The translations under genes and the position numbers were made by a program. Under the pieces are notes generated by a model, which made no database searches, had not been told where the DNA came from, and saw only the letters and a list, made by a program, of their open reading frames with translations. This document shows, piece after piece, positions 10,657 through 20,679 of a stretch of DNA of 64,000 bases. Source of the stretch: Candolleomyces eurysporus (lineage: Eukaryota; Basidiomycota; Agaricomycetes; Agaricales; Psathyrellaceae); assembly GCA_027579435.1 (NCBI GenBank), contig JANBPK010001194.1, positions 88,710 to 152,709 on the forward strand. The letters run 5' to 3'. Numbering within the stretch: position 1 is the stretch's first letter; the number at the start of each line of letters is the position of its first letter.

Positions 10657-12664
10657 ATGCCCAGGAGTACCGTAGTTTCCGCCCCCGGCAAGGTTCTCAT
10701 TGCTGGAGGCTATCTCGTTCTCGACCCTGCTTTCTCTGGCACTGTGGTCTCGACCTCGTCGCGTTTCTACACCGTCATTCAAGATCAGGAAGACAAGAGC
10801 TCGAACAAGATACGCGTCAGCTCTCCCCAGTTCTTGGAGGCTACATGGGACTATGAGGTGTCCTTTGACGGTGCAGCGGTTACCGTTGAGGCTGCGGCAG
10901 CAAAGTAGGAGATGGATCTGTACCATCTATTGCTCCCAACTCACATCATTTCCTTATTGTTACTCTGGGCAGCACAAGCAAGAACAAGTTCGTCCACTTG
11001 GCGTTGCAGAAGACACTAGGGCTTGCAGTGGAGGCCAAAGGCGAGAAATCGGTCCAAGCATCTTTGGAAGCTGGGCTCGACATTGCCATCGTTGGTGATA
11101 ATGACTTTTACTCCCAGAGGGCCAAGGTACGTTGTTGCATCTCCCCCACTTTGAGGCGTATTCACAACGATGACCTGCGGCCGTCCTATTTAATTTACAG
11201 CTCGAGGAACTCGGGCTACCTCGCACGCTGAAATCTCTGGCTGAGATCTCACCATTCGTCCCAACCAAGGTGCACCTGTCCAACGTCCACAAGACGGGAT
11301 TGGGTTCCTCCGCTGCCCTGATCACCTCCCTGACGTCTGCCTTGCTCGTCCATCTGGACGTGATTTCCGATGAATCTCTTTCCGAAGACGACAGCGATGG
11401 CAGGAGACTGGCGCATAACCTCGCCCAATACGTCCATTGCCAAGCGCAAGGCAAGGTCGGGAGTGGATTCGACGTCTCCGCTGCCGTCTTTGGCAGCCAC
11501 CTGTACACTCGGTTCGACCCTAGTGTGATCAGCGACTTGATGAACGAGTCCAACGTGAGTGCTCGTGTTTGCGTTTATATTACCCTTCTTTTTCCCTTTG
11601 GCTGAAACGTTTTCTTTTCCCCCGCTTTTTTTTTTCTTTTGGTTTGTAACAGTCGCAAAAGGAGCTGTTGCCTGTCCTCTCTGCCTCGAACCCAGCATGG
11701 GATTACCGAATCGAGCCCTTCAAACTACCTCCGTTGACTCGCATTATGCTTGCGGACGTCGACGCTGGCAGCGACACTCCCTCGCTCGTCGGAAAGGTGT
11801 TGAAATGGCGCAAGGAAAAGAGCGACGAAGGTGAGCCTTTTTTTTTCTCAAATACTGGCACTTCTCCGTCTCCTTGCTTCACGGACGCTCGTGTTCATTA
11901 CTTTTCATTTGGCCAGCGAACGCGTTGTGGAAGAACCTTGATCAGTTGAATCAATCGTTGGCGCAGACGTTGCTGCAGCTTGCGAAGTTGCATGACCGGG
12001 ATCCCAAGAACTATGCAGAGTCTGTAAAGTATATCTCGACGCTTCAGCCCGTCCAGGTCAGTGTTATTCTCATTGACATGAGGGGATTCTTTTTCGCTGA
12101 ATGACCCTCTCTAGTGGCAAGCCAATCCCTGGCAACCTGAGCAGGAGCAGCCCGTCATCTCGACTTTCTACGAGGCTCATCGCATTTCGGAGGTATGACT
12201 TTCACTGGCCTCTTCTCTTTTCCGTCACCATTGCTGACCGTCGCAATACTTCATTTTTAGCAAATCCGCGAGAAGATGAGGGAAATGGGTAACCTCTCCG
12301 GAGTGCCCATCGAGCCACCTGAGCAGACCAAACTTCTCAACGGATGCGTTTCTCTTGCTGGCGTCATCGGGGGTGGTGTTCCTGGTGGTACGTTTACCTA
12401 CCTCTCGATCCTGGCAGTCAGATTAACTGACCTTCATCACTTCCTTCAGCTGGTGGATACGACGCAGTTTGGCTCCTCGTCTGCGATCCCGTCAGCTCTG
12501 CTCCTGACCAAAGCCCAACCGAGCGAGTCGAGTACCTCTGGTCTCAGTATACAGAACTCGGGGTCTCTCCCTTGTCGGCGAAGGAAAGTTTGGCGAAGGG
12601 AGCGAGGATCGAGTCCCTCGACAAGATTCCCGGGCTCAAGGATGCCATTTCTCCTTCCTCTTGA
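10657..12664 (+). CDS. ERG8: Phosphomevalonate kinase
   Basis: This GHMP-family kinase turns mevalonate-5-phosphate into the diphosphate in the isoprenoid/ergosterol pathway. Eight exons (10657-10904, 10973-11126, 11201-11554, 11653-11830, 11917-12056, 12115-12192, 12261-12387, 12450-12664) give 497 aa with all phases consistent. The N-terminal '[15 protein letters not shown]' and the ATP-binding GHMP motif '[13 protein letters not shown]' are intact. Further family blocks are '[16 protein letters not shown]', '[14 protein letters not shown]', '[18 protein letters not shown]' and the C-terminal '[11 protein letters not shown]' with '[10 protein letters not shown]'. The length is close to that of other fungal ERG8 proteins. 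The gene lies 263 bp downstream of HEM15 on the same strand and converges on the transporter gene with 176 bp between stops. Confidence 0.95.
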
Positions 12665-12840
12665 TTTCATATCTGCTTGCTCCATAGTACACCTGCGTCA
12701 GCGGTAGAAACGTCGATCTAGGAGAAAGTATATACACGAACGAAAGCGAATAGGTTGGGAAGGTCGATCTGACAAAGTCCACGAAATTGACGAGAATCTA
12801 GATACCTAGTATTAAATATCTATTACTACGATTTTATCCG

Positions 12841-15043
12841 CTACATACATAATTTTGCTGTACCCTCCGATGTCCATGTTTTAGAAAGTGCAAGAACGAG
12901 CGAAATAGCCATGACTGTTAAACCGAAACAGACACAAATGACAGCTGGGAGTTTTGACCGATGATACCAAGGTGCATTCTTGTCGAGTAGCTTGTAATAG
13001 CATGCAGCAGGGAATATGAAAGCTAACGCAGTGGCGGAAACTCCTCCTGTGATCTCGAGCATGACGCCGAGATCGCAAGTTATAAGAGAAACTATTAATT
13101 TCGAGTGAGCGGTACTGCATTTGAGAAGGAAACGGGGAGCGATACGCACCAACCATGGACGAAAACAGGATAACCGTGGTGAAGAAGAGGTGACGTTGAG
13201 GGTTGAAACTCTCATGCGAGAAGAAGTAATCTTCAATGACCTAGAACAACAGACAGAACGAGCGCAAGCTCAGTGTACGGAAATTAACAGCGACGAAACT
13301 TTAAAATTGCACGCACCTCTCTGCACACAAATAGCTCCAAAGGGAGTGTGGTGAACATGTTCAGTCCGAAGCAAAAACGAGCGACGTTAATGAGCGTGTC
13401 GTGCTATTAAATGATCAAGGTTTCAGTATGTGAACATCTCAAGATGTGAAAGGAAGACGAGAACTGACTTCGGGAAAATTGTTGAGGATGTTGCCTTGCG
13501 TCTTGTCTGTGAAGATGAGATAGGCCGAGACGGCCAGTGTCGTGCATGCGACCAAGGACACAAGGGTTGAAACATGAGTTACTTTGGCGAATCGATCTAG
13601 TGTTGGTGTGCGCATGCTGCCGTATATCATCAGAGAATTATGATGACAGACTATTGGATCTGCTTAGTGGAGTTGCGTTCGAGTGCTTGAGCCAGGACTT
13701 ACCGAATGCGAAACTGATAACACCTATGGCTTGGAAGATTCCGGTATTGATAAAGGTGAACCGTTCAGATGGATCTCCTTTCAATTCTGGAGGGACATGT
13801 GGACCCTCTACCAGAACAGAGATTACGATGATGAACATCCCCACTAGAGCAAGGCCAGATGCCCGCGAAAGTTTATGGATATCGCGATAGAGTGAAAGGG
13901 GATAGGATATGCAGAGAGTACAGAAAGCGATCATGAACTGCCGATTGGTGAGGAGTTTGAGAACGGGCATGGTGACTAGCTTGGGAAAGGCTGAGCGAAT
14001 GACATGAGGTATAGTGTCGCCAATGATGATTCCAAATGCGCACATCCCTAGGAGCGAGAAGGAGGTCAGACGGGAGAGTAACTAGTTTCATTAAACGCGC
14101 TAACCTCCGAAAGCAAATGAGAACTGGAACAGGGAGACAGCTGCTCGTCCCGCTGAGCCAAAGCAGTGGTTCATTACGTCGATATAGGACGGTCGACCGC
14201 TCAACTTGGCGTTTGTGACTATGAGCCGTATTGTCCAGTCTGTTATTCCGCAAATTAAGACCAATAGCAGAAGTCCCGTCACAAAGCCTGCTTGACGGAC
14301 AGCGTATGGCAAACCTATGTACAAGGGTTAGAGAAAGGTTCGACAAGACCGTGTTATACACATACCGATGATACCTGGATTTGTATTAGCAAGAGTTAAT
14401 ATCGGTCAAGGACACCACACACCTGCACCAAGTATAGAATTGGCCATATTAGCGATGGAATCAAGCATTCCTCCACCAGCGGTTCGTTTCTGAGCAAGCT
14501 CCTCCAAGTCAATATGATCCGTGGCCGTTCCATTTCGCTCATTTAAAGGCAAAGATGCATCTAGACTTCGGCGGGACATCGAGGTATCATACAGTCCAAC
14601 CAGCAAAGGCATCCGCTGATCAGAGCCATGGCTCCGTGAGCCCAAGCGGGCATGGTCGAGATTCCTCTGGGAATCGTCGTCGAGTTCATCCGAGTCAAGC
14701 TCAAACTCTAATGGAATTGAAATTAATCCATATCTGGTTCTCGATGCAAGGGAAACACATACTACATACCTGCCTCACGGCTTTCCGTTGCCCATCTCGA
14801 AGACGGTGGTATTCTGGGCGGTTCTTGGAACGAGACGTGTCGCTCGCCGGCGTTTCCGTTTCCAGAATCAGCTTTGTGGGTATTGGGACCTGGAAGGACA
14901 CTGTCCTCTTCGTCCGAGTCTTCTGCTGAGAAAAGGGTGGTATTCTCGTTGGAAGGCGCTGGCTCGCTTGAGTCTAGCAACGGCTGACGGAATTCGTGGT
15001 CATCGGTGCGGTTGCCTCCACGAGATTTCGATTGGGAAAACAT
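12841..15043 (-). CDS. Vacuolar-type amino acid transporter (AVT / SLC38-like)
   Basis: The gene starts at 15043 and ends at the stop at 12841-12843. It begins with an acidic, disordered, presumably cytosolic N-terminus ('SDEEDSVLPGP'), then 'GGGMLDSIANMANSILGAG' and 'GIIGLPYAVRQAG', the hallmark first membrane helix of the AVT/AAAP family. About 10-11 hydrophobic helices follow, including 'ICGITDWTIRLIV', 'LFQFSFAFGGMCAFGI', 'GVISFAF' then 'VCHHNSLMIYGSM', 'FGLNMFTTLPLELFVCRE' and a last one near 'VICVCFGLTVMAISLVLA'. Yeast Avt proteins move neutral amino acids across the vacuolar membrane; substrate and direction are unknown here. A 9-nt exon at 14366-14374 carries the 'GIIG' turn. I count nine exons. 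Convergent with ERG8 and divergent from the PL14 gene. Confidence 0.9.
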
Positions 15044-15358
15044 TATGAGCGCAGCATAGGGCTACCTGTGTCGTATACAGGCTTTCTGGAATATCTGGAG
15101 ACGACAGGGATACGTGGGGTTCAGCCAGGCGACGCGGCGACGCTAATGGGTGTTGCTGACGTAATGCGCCCAGAACCATCCCCGTTCTCGGAGGACAACA
15201 CTCAGCACATTGGGCCCTTGGTCTGATGGTGGAGTTATATCAAGCCTTGTCTTTTGCTTTCGCCAACACCAGCGCTTTNCCCCCCTAGGATCCTCTCCGA
15301 CGAGACTGGTCTCGTTGCGGCACCCCTCTAACTTATTTCTCGACCACGAACAGTCGCT
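15044..15358. promoter_or_regulatory. Divergent promoter region, transporter / PL14 gene
   Basis: 315 bp lie between divergent starts. It contains an N at 15279 next to a run of C. A pyrimidine-rich stretch precedes the PL14 start. No specific operator is recognised. Confidence 0.4.
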
Positions 15359-16677
15359 ATGCAGCCACTTTCCTTCCTTCTAATCTCCCTGCTTCACGTC
15401 GCTCTCCATGGCACAGCGAACGGTGCAGAAGTCATCGCTCCAGACCAGCTGGCACAGAGATACAGCTTGACCGCGAGCACATCTTTTCCATTCCCGACAG
15501 CCACTCAGTCTGTCTCTGACACTGAGGCACTTCTCGTCTCGGGGTGGGGTTTAGGCAGAGCAAGGGTTCAGAACAGTCCAGAAAACCTGCAATTCGTCGC
15601 CGACCCATACCCAAGCAGTACTGGCACAGTTTCGACAGGCGTCTTGAACTCTACCGGACCTGTCCTCCAGGTCACTTATCCTGCCAAGTCCTTCTCACAC
15701 GAGACCGGTGGCACCCAATTCTTCAACCTCTGGAATAACACCGCTGGTGGAAACTTCTTATCCATGATGTTGACGTACGAGCTCGCGTTTGAGGATGGTT
15801 TCGACTGGGTCAAGGGAGGCAAGCTTCCCGGACTGCGAGGAGGGCTCAATTCCACTGGCTGCAGCGGAGGGAACCAACCGACAGGTGACTGTTTCAGCGC
15901 GCGTCTGATGTGGAGGAAAAACGCCAATGGAGAAGGTATGTAGTTCCTCTGTGCTCACAGAGCAGTATACTGAGTAGGAGACAGTCTATGCCTACATCCC
16001 GACGACCAATGATATTTGCAGCCGTCGGGGCATCATCTGCAATTCTGATTTTGGAACCAGCTTCAATCGCGGGAGCTTTGGATTCACGACTGGACGGTGA
16101 GGGAAATCATGATGTTTTGAAGGATTTATCTCAACCAGTATCTATCTCTTCAGCTGGAATCGAGTGACCATCCTTACCCAGCTCAACAACCCACCGAACG
16201 TTGCGAACGGGCAGATGAGAGTTTAGTAAGTCATCAACACTGCAAAGCATCCCGCATCCCTCACTCTAAATGCCTTTTCAGCTATAATGACGAGCAAGTT
16301 GTCGATGCTGAAGGCCTTCAAATTCGTAACACTGACGAGGTATCGATCAATGGCCTCTTCTTCTCGTAAGTTCTCATCATATCAGTGTTTACAACAATGA
16401 TCGACTCAATCTTTTTCCAGGACATTCTTCGGCGGTGAGTCATGATTATCGCGTTTTTGAATTCATTTCTCATTCTTCCACAGGTAACGACGACTCATGG
16501 GCAACTCCCAACACCGTACATTCATATTTTCGCAATATCCAGATGTGGGGAGGCGAAAACCCGTCATCCCTCACTGGCCCGGTGATCAAAAGTAGCGCTC
16601 TCCCGCAAACCCCGAGGACAGCGGTTGGCTTTGTCATGGCCTCCATCGCTTTTGGAGCTGTTACTGCACTGGTCTAA
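15359..16677 (+). CDS. Secreted polysaccharide lyase family 14-like protein
   Basis: A signal peptide is evident ('MQPLSFLLISLLHVALHGTA'). The mature part shows the beta-jelly-roll pattern of PL14-type glucuronan/alginate lyases: 'VLQVTYPAKSFSHETGGTQF', 'LTYELAFEDGFDWVKGGKLP', 'DCFSARLMWRKNANGEG', 'YAYIPTT', 'WNRVTILTQLNNP', 'GQMRVYYNDEQVVDAEGLQI', 'GLFFSTFFGG' and 'TYFRNIQMW'-like 'SYFRNIQMWGGE'. Exon 1 ends at 15935 (GTATGT donor), and at least five short exons follow. The last residues form a hydrophobic tail ('TAVGFVMASIAFGAVTALV') after a small-residue stretch, which would suit a GPI anchor. Expected role: cleavage of uronic-acid-containing wall or environmental polysaccharide, by family. 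The catalytic residues were not verified, and non-catalytic relatives exist. Confidence 0.78.
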
Positions 16678-17046
16678 TTGTTCCTTGGCAAGTAGACAGA
16701 ATGTTCGACGGCCTGTGGTGCTCTAAATTCCTGTATATCTATCTGATTATATTGACGCCCCTACAACTATCCCCATACCCATGTATGTACTATACCTGTC
16801 ATTGTCCACTGCATAATTTAGGCGCTGCACTGCTCTTTGTCTGCTGCTGTGGGCCTATGGAAACCTGGTTCCGGAGATCAGCTCCGTTCGGCCGAAGCGG
16901 AGCACTCGATCTCTGATCCGGCCAAAAATGCCATCACTTTCGACTTAGCCAAGGGTTAGCAACCTTTTAGTCAGCGCGGTAAGGACTACTAAAACGGTCA
17001 AGTGTAATGGGCCCAGAGTTGCCTTTGCCACTTCAACCCCAACGAT
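16678..17046. other. Intergenic region with imperfect hairpins
   Basis: It separates the PL14 stop from the NAR1 start. It holds the inverted repeat listed at 16870-16923 and a second weak one near 16960-16997 (TTTTAGT and ACTAAAA arms). No gene is seen. Confidence 0.5.
16870..16923. repeat. GC-rich imperfect inverted repeat
   Basis: GCTCCG (16881-16886) and CGGAGC (16898-16903) flank the perfect palindrome TTCGGCCGAA with one bulged G. Outer arms CCGG..GAGATC-like and GATCTC..CCGG extend the pairing imperfectly to about 16870 and 16923. It may be a structured 3' element or the end of a small degenerate transposable element. Confidence 0.6.
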
Positions 17047-19512
17047 ATGGCGTTCTCTGGTGCTTTGGTGGGTTAGAGTTTGCTTTACATTGCCAGACTG
17101 TTGCTGACCAGGGGAATTTGCAGACACTCACTGATCTAAACGATTTCATATCACCATCTCAAGCTTGTATTAAACCCGTCGAGCAGGTGGATAAGCCGAA
17201 GCAAGAGGAATATGTTGGGGCAAAGGTGAGCTTCTGAGCTTCTGAAATAGCTGCTGATATTGACGATGCTTATCCCACGCAGACGGAAATCGTCGTCGAT
17301 TCCACTGGGGCGTACTACGAGGTCGCAAGCGAAGGCGTCCAGCTGAACAAACCTCGCTCGACGCAGTCCAATGAGGTATCATCCTCGTCAGGGACGAAGC
17401 TAGCCCAGGCGCAGATAAACCTGAACGACTGCTTGGCCTGTAGGTTCGCAAGTTTACCTATACAGTATGAACAAATGTACTGACGCGGAATCGTAGCGGC
17501 TGCATCACGTCGGCCGAATCAGTGCTCATAACACTCCAATCTCACACCGAGGTTCTCACTTTCCTCGAATCGAACCAGAAAGGATGCGAGGACTTGAGGA
17601 AACTACCTGTCTTTTCCGTTGCACCACAATCTTTGGCGTCGCTGGCGGCTGCACTCACTGCCACGGCTTCGTCCTCTTCGGCATCATCTACGGTCCCGAG
17701 GATAGCGCCACGCCAGGTGCTCCGTCGAGTGCAAGCATTTTGCAAGGAGGCTCTGGGTATAGACGATGTCCTGGACATCACATTTGCTCGGCACCTTGCC
17801 TTGCAGGAACATATTCTCGAGTTCGAAGAGCGGAAGGCCAAAGATGCTCTCGGAGGAGGAGAGGCGCAAGGCCAGCTGCCCATGCTAGCAAGTGCGTGCC
17901 CGGGATGGATATGCTATGCAGAAAAGGCACACTCTGAAATGCTCCCGTTCATCTCGAGAACGAAGAGTCCACAGCAGGTCATGGGCACGCTGGTCAAAGA
18001 GTGGCTGGGGAAGCGTCGCGGTAGAAGGTAAGCCTCGACCTTTCTGTGATCGTTTAGACTTTTCGTTATTGGATGAGCTGCCATCAAGCTTTTTGACTTC
18101 TTGTCGCTGACTTTCAAACGTAGCCTCATGGAAAGAATGACTGACGATTTCTCTTCTTCTAATTTGTAGCCCCGACAAAGTCTATCACGTCTCCGTGATG
18201 CCCTGCTACGACAAGAAGCTTGAAGCTTCGCGGAAAGATTTTTACAACGAGATTTATTCGACAAGAGACGTGGATTGCGTCATAACGACTGGAGAGCTAG
18301 AGACAATGATGAGGGAAAAGGGTTGGGACTTGTCGCAGCCTGTTCGAGGCGAGCTAGACGATCTGGACCCCCCTTCGTCCCTTGCAGCCGACGATAATCG
18401 GATACCCGAACTCCTGCAACACCCCGGATCCTCTTCTGGCTCGTATTTGATGTCCATCATCGAGCACCTTCAACGAACGTCCACCCTCCCGCTCACCCTG
18501 ACGTCCAAAATAATGCGAAATGCGGACTATGAAGAATTCACCTTAACCGAGGAGTCGTCAGGGAAAATCGTGTTCAAGGGCGCCAAGTGTTACGGATTTA
18601 GAAATCTGCAAAACGTGGTCAGGAAAGTCGGCAAGGAACGTGGTGTACGAGTAGGGAGTGGAGCAGCAGGCAAGATGGGTGGTAGAGCTGTAGCCGGAGC
18701 TGCCTCCAGGAGACTGAAGAAGACCGGAGGTGACTCAGATGCAGGAAAAGAACGGCAGTACGATTATGTGGAGGTGATGGCTTGTCCCAGCGGGTGCGTC
18801 AACGGTGGCGGCCAACTTAAGCCAGTTCTCCCCTCGTCGCTTGGTACTTCATCCAAGGCCCCCGGAGTTGACGAAGAAGGGTATTCGCGGGACTGGCAAC
18901 AGAACGGTGTTTTAATCTCCAAGGACGACAATAGCCGTGCGATGGACGTGGAGCCACAGCCGCAAAGTGGGGTTGTGATGAACGCGAAATNGGGGGGACA
19001 AAGATTGGACCAGGAAAGTGGAAGAGGCCTATTGGTTAGAAAGCGAACGGGAAGAAGAGAAGAGCGCCGAGGATGAAACTCGTTCGAAAACAACGATCAG
19101 TGTGGGCATGCCTCATGATCTGCCTCCACAATCTGCCCAACGTACTGCACCTACAGATGATATCAGCACGCGGCAGTTGATCATGACGCCTGCAGATGGT
19201 CTAGACCTTGGGGGGATAGGTGGTAGTAGAGAGGACAAGGGTCTAGCAACAAAGGGGGGTGAGGGTCACCCGGTAAAGCCCGTGTACACGACGAAGATGG
19301 TCAATGGCCCCTCAGGACCCGGGTCAACTGAGCAAAGGCGAGGCGGGTGGAATGTGCGACCGCTCACCTGGGCAGACAAATTGGCCGTTCGGGTACTCAA
19401 CGACCTTTGTGGGCAAGACGGTGAAAGTGCGAAGCGCCGACATCGATTTTTCCGAACCGAGTACCATGCCGTTGAGAACAACGAAGTTGTAGGGCTTGCG
19501 GTGAAATGGTAG
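17047..19512 (+). CDS. NAR1: Cytosolic Fe-S cluster assembly protein NAR1 (IOP1/CIAO3)
   Basis: NAR1 is an iron-hydrogenase-like protein of the cytosolic iron-sulfur assembly (CIA) pathway that passes [4Fe-4S] clusters to the targeting complex. Exon 1 (17047-17067) codes only seven residues, MAFSGAL; exon 2 continues 'TLTDLNDFISPSQACIKPVE', the canonical N-terminus with its first cluster Cys. Exon 3 to 4 gives 'NDCLACSGCITSAESVL'. Later come 'ACPGWICYAEK', 'SVMPCYDKKLEA', 'DCVITTGELETMM' and 'CPSGCVNGGGQ', supplying the hydrogenase-like cluster cysteines. The C-terminus 'VVGLAVKW' is typical. Other exons: 17124-17225, 17283-17443, 17497-18027 and 18170-19512. The frame slips at the N at 18991 beside six Gs; the downstream frame 'VEEAYWLESE' to the end is clearly the right continuation, so this looks like a consensus error. 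Confidence 0.94.
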
Positions 19513-19995
19513 AGGGTCATAATGGACTTGCATTAAATTTTAGTGATGATACACATGCATCGGGGAAAATACATCGGTCATCACAATGGCAATGAGGCCA
19601 AGCACAGAACTGAATCTCGAATCGCGGGGTAAGAAGCAGAAGGATGTGTTTGGAGAGGGTTCGGAAATTATATGTCAGATGCAGGGAGATAGAGGGCGTG
19701 ATGTGGGATATAGATGGTGTTGATACAGAAAATGCAGAATCAATACAATCCGTTGGACGTCGGCAATGCTAATGAGACTAGGTGAGTGTAAAAATAGACG
19801 TGGCAGATGAATGGGTATGCGGAAATTAGTATAACGGTAGAATAAATCATGATATGCAAAGCAGAATGCGAGGTGAATGGACAGCGAGTGCAGGTGTTCG
19901 ACAGGGAGGGGTGTCAGGGACAAAGGCCGAGGTGTGTAGCGGAAGCGAAGGCGATGCAGCGCAGCAGCGGCAGTGAGGCGCCTTGAGGACGAGTA
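19513..19995. other. Intergenic region
   Basis: No gene is recognised. The open minus frames here are short and hydrophobic without start context. It presumably holds the NAR1 3' UTR. Confidence 0.45.
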
Positions 19996-20556
19996 TTAGC
20001 GCGGTTGTCGAACAGCACCACCGTTGGTCCTGAACCAGTAGTCGCAGTGCGAGCAAAAGTCCGTCGTCTTCTTGGTGACCGTTTCTTGGTAGTCCGGGTC
20101 AAGATACTGGAGCCGTCGGTTAGCCGATGGCCGAGGACGAAGGACATCGGAACCACCTACGCGTTTGCAGTTGGGACAATGGGGGCAATTCGATGGATGC
20201 TGGTCAGAGTTCATGCAGAAGCGGTTTCCACAGTCGCGTTTGCTGACTTCCTTGGTCTGAGGAGGGGAAGGGGTGAGGGGGGGCGGAATCGGGGGCACGA
20301 GGAAAGACGAACAATGATATAGTGGCCACAGCCGTGCTGGGTGCCTTCGCTGTGTATTCTGCACATGGAGAAGGATCTGAGGTCGCTGTCGCGTACGATG
20401 AGGACGAGGGACAGAAAAATGCGGGGGCGGAGTGAGGAAAAGAGAGGAGAATGGAGGCCATTTATATACCATAACCGTGACGGAAAGGGCTTGTCGACCG
20501 GAGCCTGAGCTCAGATCTGATTGGCACTCCGAACCCAACGTCGTTCCGTAAAACAA
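19996..20556 (-). CDS. Small Cys-rich hypothetical protein
   Basis: A minus frame of up to 186 codons ends at a TAA at 19996-19998. Its last ~90 residues look protein-like and carry closely spaced cysteines: 'RDCGNRFCMNSDQHPSNC', 'PHCPNCKR', then 'DFCSHCDYWFRTNGG'. The upstream half is Pro-rich and less convincing. A second minus frame starting at 20461 ('MASILLSFPHSAPAFFCP') could be a signal-bearing first exon joined by an intron to the Cys-rich part. I recognise no family. The CxxC pairs could bind zinc or form disulfides. An N at 20560 beside A-runs lies just upstream of the frame. Confidence 0.35.
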   Translation of the reverse strand: MFYGTTLGSECQSDLSSGSGRQALSVTVMVYKWPPFSSLFLTPPPHFSVPRPHRTRQRPQILLHVQNTQRRHPARLWPLYHCSSFLVPPIPPPLTPSPPQTKEVSKRDCGNRFCMNSDQHPSNCPHCPNCKRVGGSDVLRPRPSANRRLQYLDPDYQETVTKKTTDFCSHCDYWFRTNGGAVRQPR

Positions 20557-20679
20557 AATNAAAAAAGATAACGATCACTATGACGAAAAGAAATCATTTT
20601 TTATTTCCACGCGTGTAATTCGCCGGTATTTCCAAATCAGGGGTCAACACGTCACGCGCCGAGTGCCTGCGAGCGGCCA

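Noticed and set aside
16950..16997. Possible tRNA (A-box-like AGTCAGCGCGGTAAGG)
   Set aside because: No matching B box, anticodon stem or acceptor stem could be folded.
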